Position numbers and translations under genes: made by a program. From Pseudomonas maumuensis (lineage in GTDB: Bacteria > Pseudomonadota > Gammaproteobacteria > Pseudomonadales > Pseudomonadaceae): a stretch of DNA of 64,000 nucleotides. The stretch is taken from positions 2,046,001 to 2,110,000 of the forward strand of contig NZ_CP077077.1 of the NCBI RefSeq assembly GCF_019139675.1. Reading direction: 5' to 3'. Shown here in pieces: positions 35,268-44,094 of this stretch; the stretch's first letter is position 1, and every line of letters starts with the position of its first letter. The notes below the pieces were generated by a model. That model saw nothing but the letters and a program-made list of their open reading frames with translations. It had not been told where the DNA came from and made no database searches.

Positions 35268-35884
35268 GCATGAACCAGTTCCAGCTGCGCTACTGCCCTG
35301 CGCACTACCTGCACAGGGCGCATTGCCCCGAGCCGTTGCGGCAGGTGGCGCAGGTATTGCCGCAATGGCGCCAGGACAGCTCGATCAATGCTTGGTTGCT
35401 ATCGGTACTGGGTCTGGCCGAGCCTTTCGCCATGCCCATGCAACTGGGCGGTCTGGGCCTCTACCCGCAACCCGAATTCCAAGGCGTGCTGGCCAGTCTT
35501 GGTGGACTGCTGCATGGCCAGGCCATCCAGCAAAGGCTCGACCGAGCAGGTCAGGTGTACTTGCGCCAGGCGCTCGGTGAGCAGGGGCACCGCTACTGCC
35601 TGGAAAAGTGCAGCTTGATCATCGGCCCATGGCCGAGCGGTTGGCAGCGGGCGCTGCCAAGCGGTGCCCTGGATGACTACCTGCCCATTTGTGGCCTGGC
35701 TTTCTGGCTACAGGCCTGTGGCGAGGTCGACCCTGGGTTTGTCCGGCGCCTGGCGCTGCGGTTGCCTGGAACCGACGTTTTGCCAGTCTGGCCGATTGAC
35801 GACGAACAGCGCGATTTGGCGCGCATCCTTTGCTTGAAAGTGGCCCGAGACAGGAGCCCGCAATGTTGCCATTTATTGAACTGA
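35264..35884 (+). CDS. sctK: T3SS sorting-platform accessory protein SctK
   Basis: 206 aa, close to YscK (209 aa), starting at ATGAGCATGAACCAG overlapping the sctJ stop. Conserved by position between sctJ and sctL. The segments YCPAHYLHRAHCPEPLRQV and DSSINAWLLSVLGL resemble the SctK N-terminus. It is a cytosolic pod component linking SctQ to the SctD cytosolic domains. The 3' end overlaps sctL by 22 bp. Confidence 0.85.
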   Translation: MSMNQFQLRYCPAHYLHRAHCPEPLRQVAQVLPQWRQDSSINAWLLSVLGLAEPFAMPMQLGGLGLYPQPEFQGVLASLGGLLHGQAIQQRLDRAGQVYLRQALGEQGHRYCLEKCSLIIGPWPSGWQRALPSGALDDYLPICGLAFWLQACGEVDPGFVRRLALRLPGTDVLPVWPIDDEQRDLARILCLKVARDRSPQCCHLLN

Positions 35885-36495
35885 ACGATAGCCGGCCGCT
35901 GATCGCGCCGGACCTGACGGTACTGCGTAGTAGTGACTATCAACGCTACCTCGATGCTGCTGAACTGATCGATGGCGCCCATCAGCGTGCCAGCGACATC
36001 GACGCCCAAGCCGATGCGGTACTCGAGCAGCAGCATCGGCTTGGGCGGGAGGTCGGCCTGGAGATGGCTGCGGTCGAGCAGGCGGCGCTGCTGCACAGTG
36101 TGCGATTGCACTGTGCCGAGTTCCATCGTCGGGCCGACCGGCAGATGAGCGAGGTGGTGTACCAGGCGGTAGGCAAGGTGCTGGGGGCCTACCCGGCCAT
36201 CGAGTTGACGTTGGCCGTCACCCGCCAGGCGCTGGCGCAGATTCGACTACGGGAGGCACTGCTCCTGCACGTGCCTCCCGAGCAGGTGGACCAGGTGCGC
36301 CTGCGTATCGATGAAGTCCTCGCAGATGTTCCCGAAGCGGGACCTCTGGAGGTGCGTGCCGATACTCGCCTCGCGGGAGGCGGCTGTCGCCTGGAAACCG
36401 AAGGCTACGTCATCGACGCCAGCATCGAGGGCCAACTGACCGCCCTGCGGCGAGCCCTGGCGCAACGGCATGCGGATGATGAGGCTGGAGCATGA
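35863..36495 (+). CDS. sctL: T3SS ATPase stator SctL
   Basis: 210 aa from the ATG at 35863 (MLPFIELNDSRPLIAPDLTVL), with CAGGAG upstream. The helical, FliH/V-ATPase E-like protein (residues about 25-100 likely coiled coil) has a C-terminal globular part typical of the family. It connects the ATPase SctN to the SctQ pods. The end overlaps a small downstream ORF by ATGA. Confidence 0.88.
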   Translation: MLPFIELNDSRPLIAPDLTVLRSSDYQRYLDAAELIDGAHQRASDIDAQADAVLEQQHRLGREVGLEMAAVEQAALLHSVRLHCAEFHRRADRQMSEVVYQAVGKVLGAYPAIELTLAVTRQALAQIRLREALLLHVPPEQVDQVRLRIDEVLADVPEAGPLEVRADTRLAGGGCRLETEGYVIDASIEGQLTALRRALAQRHADDEAGA

Positions 36496-36680
36496 GCCGG
36501 GACGAACGCGACCATGAGGTCGTACTGGCCGCCGCCGCACGGGCTATCCGCGATGACCAGGAGCGCGATGCGCTGCTCCAGGTATTTTGGGCGCAGCTTC
36601 GTCAGCCCGTTCGACCTTCTGCGAGGGACGACAGCTTGCCCGTGCGTCGGCCATTACCGCAGCGTGGGATCCTGGTCTAG
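36492..36680 (+). CDS. Small ORF at the sctM position, unknown
   Basis: 62 aa (MSRDERDHEVVLAAAARAIRDDQERDALLQVFWAQLRQPVRPSARDDSLPVRRPLPQRGILV), translationally coupled to sctL by ATGA. In Yersinia the virC operon ends with yscM/lcrQ, but no similarity is apparent. The helical first 37 residues look like a protein; the Arg/Pro-rich tail may be read-through into former non-coding DNA. Uncertain coding status. Confidence 0.45.
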   Translation: MSRDERDHEVVLAAAARAIRDDQERDALLQVFWAQLRQPVRPSARDDSLPVRRPLPQRGILV

Positions 36681-36750
36681 CGCAAATGCCTCGAGCAGCC
36701 CCTGCGCGATGACGGCTGTGGATTCACTCGCCACTGATTCGGTGCGATCT

Positions 36751-36813
36751 CTGTAGGAGCGGCTTCAGCCGCGCTCTCTCGCAAAGTGGGAGCGGCTGGC
36801 GCTGTCGCTACAG
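36751..36813. repeat. REP-like inverted repeat between the T3SS operons
   Basis: CTGTAGGAGCGGCTTCAGCC at the left and GGGAGCGGCTGGCGC with GTCGCTACAG at the right form an inverted unit of another REP subtype (GTAGGAGCGGC). The terminal CTACAG (36808-36813) contains the complement of the sctU stop codon TAG, so the repeat touches the end of sctU. Lies in the 127-bp gap between convergent operons. Confidence 0.65.
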
Positions 36814-37872
36814 AAAACCCTGGTCCTGCGATGCCTTCTCTTGCGCCTGCAACCAGCGGATCACCTCGGCGACCGGCTGGATCAGCTCAGCGGGGATGTA
36901 CTGCTCCTCCAGACTGTCGGCGAACAGCGCCCGGGCCAGGGGAATACGTTCGAGCACCGGCACGCCTTCTTCTTCGGCGATCCGGCGAACCCGTAGCGCC
37001 TGCTCATCGGTGTACTTCAGGGTGACCAGCGGTAACGGGGTTTCCCCGGGCCTGTAACGCAGACCCACGGCAATGTGGGTCGGGTTGGTGACGATGACCG
37101 ACGAGCGCTTGACGTCCGCGCGCAAGGTACCTTGCTGCAGTTGGCGGTGGCGCTTGCGGCGCTCGCGTTTGAGCTCCGGAGCGCCTTCCATTTCCTTGTG
37201 CTCGCGCTTGACCTCATCCTTGCTCATGCGCAGCTGCTGGTGATGCTGCCAGCGCTCCAGGCCATAGTCGGCCGCCGAGATCGCCAGGAAACCGACGGCA
37301 CAGACTCCGATCAGCTTGCTCAACAGGCTGCCCAGCAAGGGCAGGATGCATTCGATACCGCACAGCGGGACGCGCAGCAACGCATGCAGGTTGTCGCTGA
37401 GCAGGCCGACTACCAGTGCGCCGAGGAGCAGGACTTTGAGCGACGACTTGAGAAAGTCGAGCAGGTTCCTGACCGAGAAGATCCGCTTCAGCCCTTCCAC
37501 TGGGCTGACCTTCTTCAGGTCGGGTGCAAGCGGACTGCTGCTGAACATGAAACCGCTCTGCAGCAGGTTTCCCGCGATTGCGGCAAGCACCGCGGTCAGC
37601 AGAATCGGCAGGGTGAGCCACAGCACCTCGCGCAACAGCTGCTCGAGCATCAGCTCCAACGCTTGGCGAAAGGGCAAGTGCAGCAGGTGCTCAGGCAGTA
37701 GCATCAGTGCGCGAAGGTGTCCGAGGAAGTAGTCGGAAAAGCCCAAGGGCAATGCCACCAGGCTGAGGATCAGCACGGTGGATACCAGCTCCTTGCTCTT
37801 GGCCACCTGGCCGTTGTCACGGGCTTCGCGTAGTTTCCCGCGCGTGGGCTGTTCACTCTTCTCGGTGCTCAT
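36808..37872 (-). CDS. sctU: T3SS export switch protein SctU
   Basis: 354 aa, the exact YscU length: MSTEKSEQPTRGKLREARDNGQVAKSKEL, four transmembrane helices, and a cytoplasmic domain with the autocleavage motif NPTH at 263-266, the same numbering as YscU. Autocleavage between Asn and Pro switches substrate from needle to translocators. The true start is the ATG at 37872, overlapping the sctT stop by ATGA; a longer in-frame ORF is spurious. Last gene of the minus-strand sctN-U operon. Confidence 0.95.
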   Translation of the reverse strand: MSTEKSEQPTRGKLREARDNGQVAKSKELVSTVLILSLVALPLGFSDYFLGHLRALMLLPEHLLHLPFRQALELMLEQLLREVLWLTLPILLTAVLAAIAGNLLQSGFMFSSSPLAPDLKKVSPVEGLKRIFSVRNLLDFLKSSLKVLLLGALVVGLLSDNLHALLRVPLCGIECILPLLGSLLSKLIGVCAVGFLAISAADYGLERWQHHQQLRMSKDEVKREHKEMEGAPELKRERRKRHRQLQQGTLRADVKRSSVIVTNPTHIAVGLRYRPGETPLPLVTLKYTDEQALRVRRIAEEEGVPVLERIPLARALFADSLEEQYIPAELIQPVAEVIRWLQAQEKASQDQGFL

Positions 37873-38657
37873 GGTTGTTCCAGTAGCGGGCCGAGCAGGC
37901 GCATCGCTGCCAGCGCGTCGAACACCTGGTCCTGGGCCTGCCCCATCAGCAGGTACAGGTAGGGCACCAGTAACGCGCTGCAAACCAGGCTCTTGACCGG
38001 CATGGAGAGGATGAAAACGTTCAGCGACGGAGCGAAACGGCTGATCAGCGCCAGACCGAATTCGGCGAGGAACATGGCGATCAGCAGCGGCGCGGCGAAC
38101 AGCAGGCACAGGGTCATCAGGTAGTCGAACTGGGCCAGGAAGAACGCGCTCCATTGCGGGCCGATCTGTGGGTAGAAGCTCGCCACCGGCCAGCTGACGT
38201 AGCTACCCAGCAAAGCGCCCAGTAGTCCCAGGCAGGCGCCGCCGGTGAAGAACAGGGTGATCAGCGTCTGCACCAGCAAGGCCCCGGTGGGGCTGGTCTG
38301 GCTACCCAGCATTGGGTTTAGGGTGGATGCCAGGGTCGCGCCGCGTTGGTTGTCGATGAGAAAGCCGCAGGCCTCCAGTGCCCAGAACGGGATGCATACC
38401 ACGAAGCCCAGCAGCAAGCCGATCAGCACTTCCTTGCCGATCAACAGCCCCAGTTGCAATCCATCCAGGCCGGCTGGGAGCGTTTCGGCAACGCTGGGAT
38501 AGATGAACAGCGCCAGCGAACATGCCACGCCATTGCGCACCAGCGCGCCACCGAGTACCTGCTTGCCGAGGATCGGCAGGATGATGAAGCAGCTGAACAG
38601 TCGGGGCAGGATCAGGCTGAAGCTCAGCATGACCTGTTCGAGCGCTTGGACGGTCAT
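37869..38657 (-). CDS. sctT: T3SS export apparatus protein SctT
   Basis: 262 aa, matching YscT (261 aa), from the ATG at 38657 that overlaps the sctS stop; a GTG 9 nt upstream is less likely. Six or more hydrophobic helices with LLIGKEVLIGLLLGFVVCIPFWALEACGFLIDNQRGATLASTLNPMLG, the FliR/YscT signature. It belongs to the inner-membrane export gate with SctR and SctS. Confidence 0.94.
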   Translation of the reverse strand: MTVQALEQVMLSFSLILPRLFSCFIILPILGKQVLGGALVRNGVACSLALFIYPSVAETLPAGLDGLQLGLLIGKEVLIGLLLGFVVCIPFWALEACGFLIDNQRGATLASTLNPMLGSQTSPTGALLVQTLITLFFTGGACLGLLGALLGSYVSWPVASFYPQIGPQWSAFFLAQFDYLMTLCLLFAAPLLIAMFLAEFGLALISRFAPSLNVFILSMPVKSLVCSALLVPYLYLLMGQAQDQVFDALAAMRLLGPLLEQP

Positions 38658-38920
38658 CGTACCCACAGGACCCGGTTGAGCACGAGGTCGGTGTAGCGAT
38701 AGAGCTCGCTACCCATCCAGTCAGCGGTGACGAACAGGGTAACGACCACCGCGACCAGCTTGGCGACGAAGCCCAAGGTCTGCTCCTGGACTTGGGTCAA
38801 GGCCTGGACCAGCGAGACCAGGGTGCCCACCAGCGCGGCCATCAACACCGTCGGCAGCGACAGGATCAACACCAGCCACAACGCCTGGCTGGCGAAATGC
38901 AGAACCTCGGTACTGCTCAT
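38654..38920 (-). CDS. sctS: T3SS export apparatus protein SctS
   Basis: An 88-aa FliQ/YscS protein with two hydrophobic helices: LWLVLILSLPTVLMAALVGTLVSLVQALTQVQEQTLGFVAKLVAVVVTLFVTADWMG. The LTQVQEQTLGF stretch is diagnostic. It assembles around SctR in the export gate. Starts 1 bp after the sctR stop; overlaps sctT. Confidence 0.95.
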   Translation of the reverse strand: MSSTEVLHFASQALWLVLILSLPTVLMAALVGTLVSLVQALTQVQEQTLGFVAKLVAVVVTLFVTADWMGSELYRYTDLVLNRVLWVR

Positions 38921-38921
38921 G

Positions 38922-39575
38922 TCATCCTCCGTAGCTCAGCACCAGGCCGTGGGACAGGCGCCCCCAGCCATCGAGCAGGACGAACAGCAGCAGTTTGAAC
39001 GGTAGCGAGATGGTCACTGGCGACACCATCATCATGCCCATGGCCAGCAGGATGTTGGAGATGATCAGGTCGATGGCGATGAACGGCAGATAGATCAGGA
39101 AGCCGATCTCGAAAGCTCGGCTCAGCTCGCTGATGGTGAAGGCGGGCAGCAGCACGAGCAGGCTGTTGCCATCGACCTGATCGGCGTAGCGGCTGGGCCA
39201 CAATTGGCGGGTGCTGTCGAGGAAGAAGGCGCGCTCGCGCTCGTTGACATGCTTGTCGAGAAACGTGCGAAACGGCGTCATGCCCTCGTCGAGAAAGCGC
39301 TCGACCGAGTGGGCGTCGCCGAGGGTCGTCTCATGGGCGTTCAAGTAGTCGTAGGTGGCCATGCCTACCGGCGCCATGACGTAGACGCTGAGAATGATCG
39401 CCAGTCCGTACAGGGCCATGTTGGGTGGTATCTGCTGGACACCCAGGGCATTGCGCAGCAGGGAAAAGACCACGGTCATCTTCAGGAATGAAGTAGCCAT
39501 GACTGCGATGAAAGGGGCCAGCGACAGCAGCGCCAGGCCAAGGATCAGGCTCAGTTCGTCCGGCAACTGGATCAT
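38922..39575 (-). CDS. sctR: T3SS export apparatus protein SctR
   Basis: 217 aa, the YscR/FliP length. MIQLPDELSLILGLALLSLAPFIAVMATSFLKMTVVFSLLRNALGVQQIPPNMALYGLAIILSVYVMAP and VLLPAFTISELSRAFEIGFLIYLPFIAIDLIISNILLAMGMMMVSP are the conserved membrane blocks. It forms the core pentamer of the export gate. The ATG overlaps the sctQ stop. Confidence 0.96.
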   Translation of the reverse strand: MIQLPDELSLILGLALLSLAPFIAVMATSFLKMTVVFSLLRNALGVQQIPPNMALYGLAIILSVYVMAPVGMATYDYLNAHETTLGDAHSVERFLDEGMTPFRTFLDKHVNERERAFFLDSTRQLWPSRYADQVDGNSLLVLLPAFTISELSRAFEIGFLIYLPFIAIDLIISNILLAMGMMMVSPVTISLPFKLLLFVLLDGWGRLSHGLVLSYGG

Positions 39576-40495
39576 GTCGGCTCGCTTTGCAGTAGGCGGG
39601 TCACGCGTACCCCGAGGCGGCCGTCGATCCGCACCAGCAGGCCGCTGCCCACGCAGCGTTGGTTGGCCATGATCCGCACTTGCGCTTCAACTGGGCTGTG
39701 CAGCTCGATCAAGGCACCCGGCTGCAAGGTCGACAGGGTGTGCAGGTCGAGGGTCTGGCGACCGACCTCGAAGCTGACGGCGATGGGAAGTTGCTCCAGT
39801 TCCGCCAGTGCGGTATCGGGCGGCGGTAACGAATCGTGCATGCGAACTAGCTCCAGATGGGTGTCGTTGAGCAGCAGTTCTGCCCAGGGGTGGCCGTCGA
39901 GCACGCCCAACAGCCGGGGTGGCGATGCCGTACCGGTTGGCAGCAGGAGGATGTCGCCCGTGCCAAGGCCGCGCAGGTCATGCAGCGTCAGTTCGAGGGG
40001 GCGCCATTGCAGCGAGAGTGTCAGGGTGATGTTCAGGCGATCACGTACCGGGCGTCCTGGCAGGCTGGCCAGCAGGCGCTCGCAGTCGCCTTGCACCCAG
40101 CAGGTCAGCATGCTTGCGCCGTGCTTCAACGTTACCTGCAGGCAGGGTAGTGCTTGGGTGGCACCCGCCGGTTCGGTGCCCAGGCATTGCAGGCCGGGGA
40201 CCGAAGGGGTGTCACGTTGCAGCAAGGCCAGCTGTAGCGGCGCGGGGAGGCTGACGAAATCGGCGCCTTGTAAATGCGGTGCGAGCCATTGCGTCAGGCA
40301 CTGCCGGCGGCACAGCAGGCGTGCCGGGATGCCCTGCCAGTCGACCAGCACGGCCAGATCCAAATCGCCGTCGGTTGTGGCAATGCTCAGCAAGGCTTGG
40401 CGTTCTCCGTCGGCATAGGTGCGCTGACGGTGGCTCAGCAGCCGCTGCAGGTGCGGCTCCCGTGGGTCGACGGAGGGGAAGTTTGCCCAGCTCAT
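39572..40495 (-). CDS. sctQ: T3SS C-ring/pod protein SctQ
   Basis: 307 aa (YscQ is also 307) from the ATG at 40495 that overlaps the sctP stop. The C-terminal FliN/SpoA domain is visible as LEQLPIAVSFEVGRQTLDLHTLSTLQPGALIELHSPVEAQVRIMANQRCVGSGLLVRIDGRLGVRVTRLL. YscQ carries an internal start producing the separate SpoA fragment. A corresponding start may exist here near the VRMHDSLPPPDT region, but I cannot prove it. Confidence 0.92.
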   Translation of the reverse strand: MSWANFPSVDPREPHLQRLLSHRQRTYADGERQALLSIATTDGDLDLAVLVDWQGIPARLLCRRQCLTQWLAPHLQGADFVSLPAPLQLALLQRDTPSVPGLQCLGTEPAGATQALPCLQVTLKHGASMLTCWVQGDCERLLASLPGRPVRDRLNITLTLSLQWRPLELTLHDLRGLGTGDILLLPTGTASPPRLLGVLDGHPWAELLLNDTHLELVRMHDSLPPPDTALAELEQLPIAVSFEVGRQTLDLHTLSTLQPGALIELHSPVEAQVRIMANQRCVGSGLLVRIDGRLGVRVTRLLQSEPT

Positions 40496-41268
40496 GGTTC
40501 GGGCCACCATTCGTCGAGCACATGACGCCTGTTGCGTGAGCCCTGGTCGCCGCCACCACCGTTGGCGGCGAGGCTGAGGCTGACGTGCTGTTCAGGATCG
40601 AGGCGTTGCAAACGGTCGAGCAGGTCGGCGCAGGCCACCTGCAATTGTCGCAGGCTGGCTGGCGCGGCATGAACATCCACTTGCAAGCCTGTACCCACGG
40701 GATGCATGCGCACCTCGACCTGGCCAAGTCCCGGTAATTGCGCACGCAGCAAGGTTAACTCGCGGTTGTCGGCCTTGTTGCCGAGCAGTTGCAGCTGTAG
40801 CCGATCCACCAACGTCTGCAGGTCCTGGATCGGTTCGACACGTGCAAGGGGCAGGGCTCGGTCCACCGCCGCACGTTCAATGGCCATGGCAGGCACTGAC
40901 AGTGCTGGGCTGTTCAGGTATTCGACGTCTTCGCCAAGCGCAGGGCGCATGTCTTCGCTCGAGCATGAGCAGATCGACTGCGGGACTTCGGCTTCCTCGG
41001 GCGCCGATGTGTCAGCTGGGCCATCGGCGAGCCCGGCTGCTTCAGCTGCGGGCCGCTGCTGTCGGGCTTCGCCAGGGCTGGGCATTGGCACAAAACCAAC
41101 CTCGGGCTGTTCGTGGTAGGCAGGATATCCGCGGGCCTCGGGCATGCCGTGCCTGGTCGATGGTGTTTCCAGCAGTTGTTCGAACAACAGCCGCTGGCCA
41201 GGTTGAGGCGATAGGCGAGGTGTGTCGGACGGGATGTGCGGCAACGCAGGTACAGGCATGGTCCTCAT
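40492..41268 (-). CDS. sctP: T3SS needle-length regulator SctP
   Basis: 258 aa from the ATG at 41268 overlapping the sctO stop. The N-terminal two thirds are Pro/Glu/Ala-rich and likely extended, as expected of a molecular ruler. The C-terminal substrate-specificity-switch region (LLRAQLPGLGQVEVRMHPVGTGLQVDVHAAPASLRQLQVACADLLDRLQRLDPEQHVSLSL) is globular. Much shorter than YscP (515 aa) or PscP (369 aa), so a shorter needle would be predicted. Identification leans on operon position. Confidence 0.8.
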   Translation of the reverse strand: MRTMPVPALPHIPSDTPRLSPQPGQRLLFEQLLETPSTRHGMPEARGYPAYHEQPEVGFVPMPSPGEARQQRPAAEAAGLADGPADTSAPEEAEVPQSICSCSSEDMRPALGEDVEYLNSPALSVPAMAIERAAVDRALPLARVEPIQDLQTLVDRLQLQLLGNKADNRELTLLRAQLPGLGQVEVRMHPVGTGLQVDVHAAPASLRQLQVACADLLDRLQRLDPEQHVSLSLAANGGGGDQGSRNRRHVLDEWWPEP

Positions 41269-41735
41269 GGCCGCCCCCCACCCTGGAGCACGCATTCCTC
41301 CAACTCAAGTTCCTGCCGGTGCTCCGCGACCCGCGCGGCTCGCAGGTTTGCTTGGTCGCGCAACTGGCTGAAACTATCGTGTTCTTGCCTGGCCTGGGCG
41401 AGTTTCGCTTGTGCCTGCACGTGGGCCGTGTGCTGTTGTGCCAGTGCGTCCTCGCAGACCATGACCTCCGCGCGCAGGCGCGCTTCGTGCGCACCGAGCA
41501 GCCCGACCTGCCGATGCCAGTGCTGCAGAGCTCGGCGGTCGGTCAGCTGGCCGACATGTTCAGCGAACAGGCGCTGTTGTTCCTCGCGGGCATCGCGTTG
41601 AAAGGCCAGGTGCGCGGCCATGCATCGCGCCTTGTCTGCCTGTGCCGCCTGCAACTGGGTTCGCTGGCGTTGTGCTTCCCGCTCGGCGCGTTGCAGTCTG
41701 CGTTGCTTGATCTGGACAAGGGCGTTCAGGGGCAC
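41265..41735 (-). CDS. sctO: T3SS coiled-coil stalk protein SctO
   Basis: 156 aa from a GTG at 41735 with GGAG eight nt upstream, overlapping the sctN stop by 10 bp; YscO is 154 aa. Nearly all helical with long coiled coil ([28 protein letters not shown]... [31 protein letters not shown]). FliJ-like, inserted in the ATPase hexamer. An ATG-initiated longer ORF would run 76 nt into sctN and is not needed. Confidence 0.87.
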   Translation of the reverse strand: MPLNALVQIKQRRLQRAEREAQRQRTQLQAAQADKARCMAAHLAFQRDAREEQQRLFAEHVGQLTDRRALQHWHRQVGLLGAHEARLRAEVMVCEDALAQQHTAHVQAQAKLAQARQEHDSFSQLRDQANLRAARVAEHRQELELEECVLQGGGRP

Positions 41736-43054
41736 CGGGTGATCTCCAGCAGTTGGTCGAGGCTCTGGCGTAGCGAGGTGTATTCGTGGGGGGGTTGGCA
41801 CAGCCAGTTGCGGATGGCTTCGCGTTTGCCGATGGCCAGGTCCGTGGCGGGGTCCTGGCCCTGTGTGTATTCACCGATCCTGAGCAGCAGTTCGACCTCC
41901 TCATAGCGGGCCATCCACTCGCGCAGCCGAGCTGCGGCGGCACGATGCTCAGGGGCGACGACCTGGTTCATGACCCGGCTGACCGAGCGCAGCACGTCGA
42001 TGGCCGGGTAATGGTTGGCTGCGCCCAAGGCTTGCGACAGCACGATGTGGCCATCGAGGATCGAGCGGGTTTCCTCGGCGATCGGCTCGTTCAGGTCGTC
42101 GCCTTCCACCAGCACGGTGTAGAGCGCGGTGATCGAGCCCCTGTCCGATTGCCCGGCGCGTTCCAGTAAGCGTGGCAGTTGAGCGAACACCGAAGGCGGG
42201 AAGCCACGTCGGGTCGGTGGCTCGCCCGCGGCGAGACCGATTTCCCGCTGGGCCCGGGCGAAGCGAGTCAGCGAATCCATCATCAGCAGGACCTTGTTGC
42301 CCTGGTCACGAAAGTACTCGGCGATGCTGGTGGCGACGAAGGCTGCCCGGGCGCGCTCCATCGCCGGGCGGTCGGAGGTCGCGACTACCAGCACGGCGCG
42401 CCGTAGGCCGCGTTCGCCGAGTTCGTGATCAATGAACTCACGTACCTCGCGACCGCGCTCGCCGATCAGCGCAAGGACGACCACGTCTACCTCGGCGTTG
42501 CGCAGCAGTGTGGCCAGCAGCGTGCTCTTGCCGCCACCAGCGGGGGCGAAGATGCCTGTGCGCTGGCCTTCGGCGCAGGTGAGCAGGCCATCGATGCAGC
42601 GCACGCCCAGGCTCAAAGGGGTATCGACAAGCTTGCGCTGCAAGGGTGATGGCGCGTGCCGATGCACGGCGTACCAGGCTAGTGGCGGGGCGGGCGCGCT
42701 GCCGTCGAGCGGATTGCCCAGACCGTCCAGCACCATGCCCAGCAAATGTTCGCCTACGCCCACACGGTGCGTGCCGCCGGTGGGGCAGACCTCGGTGCGC
42801 GTACACAGTCCCTGCATGTCGCCCAGCGGGGCGAGCAAGGCTTGGTTCTGCTGCAGTCCGATGACCTCGGCCAGCAGTTCAGGTTGGCCGCCCGGCTTGC
42901 GCAGCCGGCACAGCTCGCCGACCTGTACGCCAGGCGCCTGCGCGTGGATCAGGGTACCGGTGACCTGGGTGACCTTGCCGTTGACCCGCACCAGGGTGGC
43001 ACTGTTCACGGCGGCCAGCAGGGACTGGGAAATCTGGAGCAACGATGGTGGCAT
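41726..43054 (-). CDS. sctN: T3SS ATPase SctN
   Basis: 442 aa from the ATG at 43054, close to YscN (439 aa). Walker [19 protein letters not shown], Walker [50 protein letters not shown], and the C-terminal region conserved in FliI/YscN ATPases. Hexameric ATPase that strips chaperones and unfolds substrates. The longer ORF starts at an ATG at 43087, but that codon is part of the predicted -10 hexamer (TAGAAT, 43091-43086), so it would precede the transcript. First gene of the sctN-U operon. Confidence 0.94.
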   Translation of the reverse strand: MPPSLLQISQSLLAAVNSATLVRVNGKVTQVTGTLIHAQAPGVQVGELCRLRKPGGQPELLAEVIGLQQNQALLAPLGDMQGLCTRTEVCPTGGTHRVGVGEHLLGMVLDGLGNPLDGSAPAPPLAWYAVHRHAPSPLQRKLVDTPLSLGVRCIDGLLTCAEGQRTGIFAPAGGGKSTLLATLLRNAEVDVVVLALIGERGREVREFIDHELGERGLRRAVLVVATSDRPAMERARAAFVATSIAEYFRDQGNKVLLMMDSLTRFARAQREIGLAAGEPPTRRGFPPSVFAQLPRLLERAGQSDRGSITALYTVLVEGDDLNEPIAEETRSILDGHIVLSQALGAANHYPAIDVLRSVSRVMNQVVAPEHRAAAARLREWMARYEEVELLLRIGEYTQGQDPATDLAIGKREAIRNWLCQPPHEYTSLRQSLDQLLEITRCP

Positions 43055-43085
43055 GGGAAGGGTTGCGGCATGAATGATGGGCGCC

Positions 43086-43136
43086 ATTCTAGGCAGCCTG
43101 TCGCGCAGCGGATTTCACTGTGGGTCGCATGTTTTT
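43086..43136 (-). promoter_or_regulatory. ExsA-type promoter of sctN-U
   Basis: On the minus strand: AAAAACATGCGACC from 43136, then CACAGTGAAAT with the TG step at 43117-43116, 24 nt, and TAGAAT as the -10. It is the best match in the island to the published ExsA consensus (A-tract, C-G-R-C core, TG, trailing AAT). Confidence 0.75.
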
Positions 43137-43175
43137 AGTTTTTCGGGTGCTCGCCGGTGCATTCGGCGACAGGCT

Positions 43176-43226
43176 AAAAAGAAGCGGCTGGCGATGACAG
43201 TGCGGCGTAGGGCTTGGCTCTAGCAT
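43176..43226 (+). promoter_or_regulatory. ExsA-type promoter of sctW-sctV
   Basis: AAAAAGAAGCGGCTGGCG from 43176, TG at 43195-43196, 24 nt, then TAGCAT (43221-43226) as -10, 35 bp before the sctW ATG. It is divergent from the sctN box, 39 bp away. Confidence 0.75.
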
Positions 43227-43260
43227 GTGCTCTTTCTTTGATTTCGGCAGTGAGGTGAGG

Positions 43261-44094
43261 ATGAGCGAAGGCATCGGTTTTCTGCGGCTTGAGCCGACGG
43301 CCGATTGGGGAGCGCAGGGGGCGGCCCTGCAAGCTCGGCCTGTGACGCCGATGGCGCAGCAGGCCAACATGGCGGAGGAGGTCTCGATGGCCTTCTCGTC
43401 ATTGGCCAACGCCCGGCTCAGTGCGCGCAGCCGTGTCACCGATGCGCGCCAGCATGGGATGCGCGCAGGTCAAATGGCCGAGGAGATGCTGGCCAAGGTG
43501 CCGGATGTCCAGCGCCGCTCCCTGGATGAGTTGGTAGCGTGGTTGCGTCAGCACCCGCAACTAACCTCGGGTGAGCTGGCCGCGCGCCTGGATGGATTTT
43601 CCGCGCAAGCCTGCCATCGCTACCTGGCGTTGGCGTACGCCCGTGAGGCGCTGGGCGCTTCTGCCGGTGAGCATGGCTTGGCCGGCAAGCTGGATCAGGC
43701 CATGGCCGCCTTGGCGCAAGACCAGGGGCCGGCGATCGAACTGGCGATCGAGATTGGCCCGCTGGCCCAGGCCGCCGAGGAACAGGGCGTGGCCGATGTG
43801 GCTGCGTTGCGTGGTGTGTACTGCGACTTCCTGTGTGGTTATCGCGGGCTCCGGCATGCCTGGGACGAGTTGCGCGCACGCTTTGGTGATGCCGCTATCG
43901 GCGATGTCGCGCAGTTCATGCTCAGCGGCCTGGCCAGCCATATCAACGGGCCGTCCTCGAGCCTGGACAGCGCCCGCCTGCAGCAGGTCGTCAGCGACAT
44001 GAAGCTGGTGCAGGCGCTCAAGAAACTGGAGGGCGACACTACCGTGCTGTTCCGCCAGCTCGCCGGAGGGTCCAGTGGCGTACGGACCTTCTGA
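43261..44094 (+). CDS. sctW: T3SS gatekeeper SctW (YopN/PopN-like)
   Basis: 277 aa, the YopN/PopN size, from the ATG at 43261 with GTGAGG upstream. An upstream in-frame ATG lies inside the -10. Mostly helical: MAEEVSMAFSSLANARLSARSR...QMAEEMLAKVPDVQRRSLDELVAWLRQHPQLTSGELAARLDGFSAQACHRYLALAYARE. It plugs secretion of effectors until contact. The downstream tyeA overlaps it and sycN follows, the standard Ysc arrangement. YopN is also secreted, with SycN/YscB as chaperones. Confidence 0.9.
   Translation: MSEGIGFLRLEPTADWGAQGAALQARPVTPMAQQANMAEEVSMAFSSLANARLSARSRVTDARQHGMRAGQMAEEMLAKVPDVQRRSLDELVAWLRQHPQLTSGELAARLDGFSAQACHRYLALAYAREALGASAGEHGLAGKLDQAMAALAQDQGPAIELAIEIGPLAQAAEEQGVADVAALRGVYCDFLCGYRGLRHAWDELRARFGDAAIGDVAQFMLSGLASHINGPSSSLDSARLQQVVSDMKLVQALKKLEGDTTVLFRQLAGGSSGVRTF

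Noticed and set aside
36808..38154. Extended SctU of 448 codons
   Set aside because: The additional N-terminal 94 codons overlap sctT in another frame; the 354-aa form from 37872 equals the YscU length and starts at a coupled ATG.
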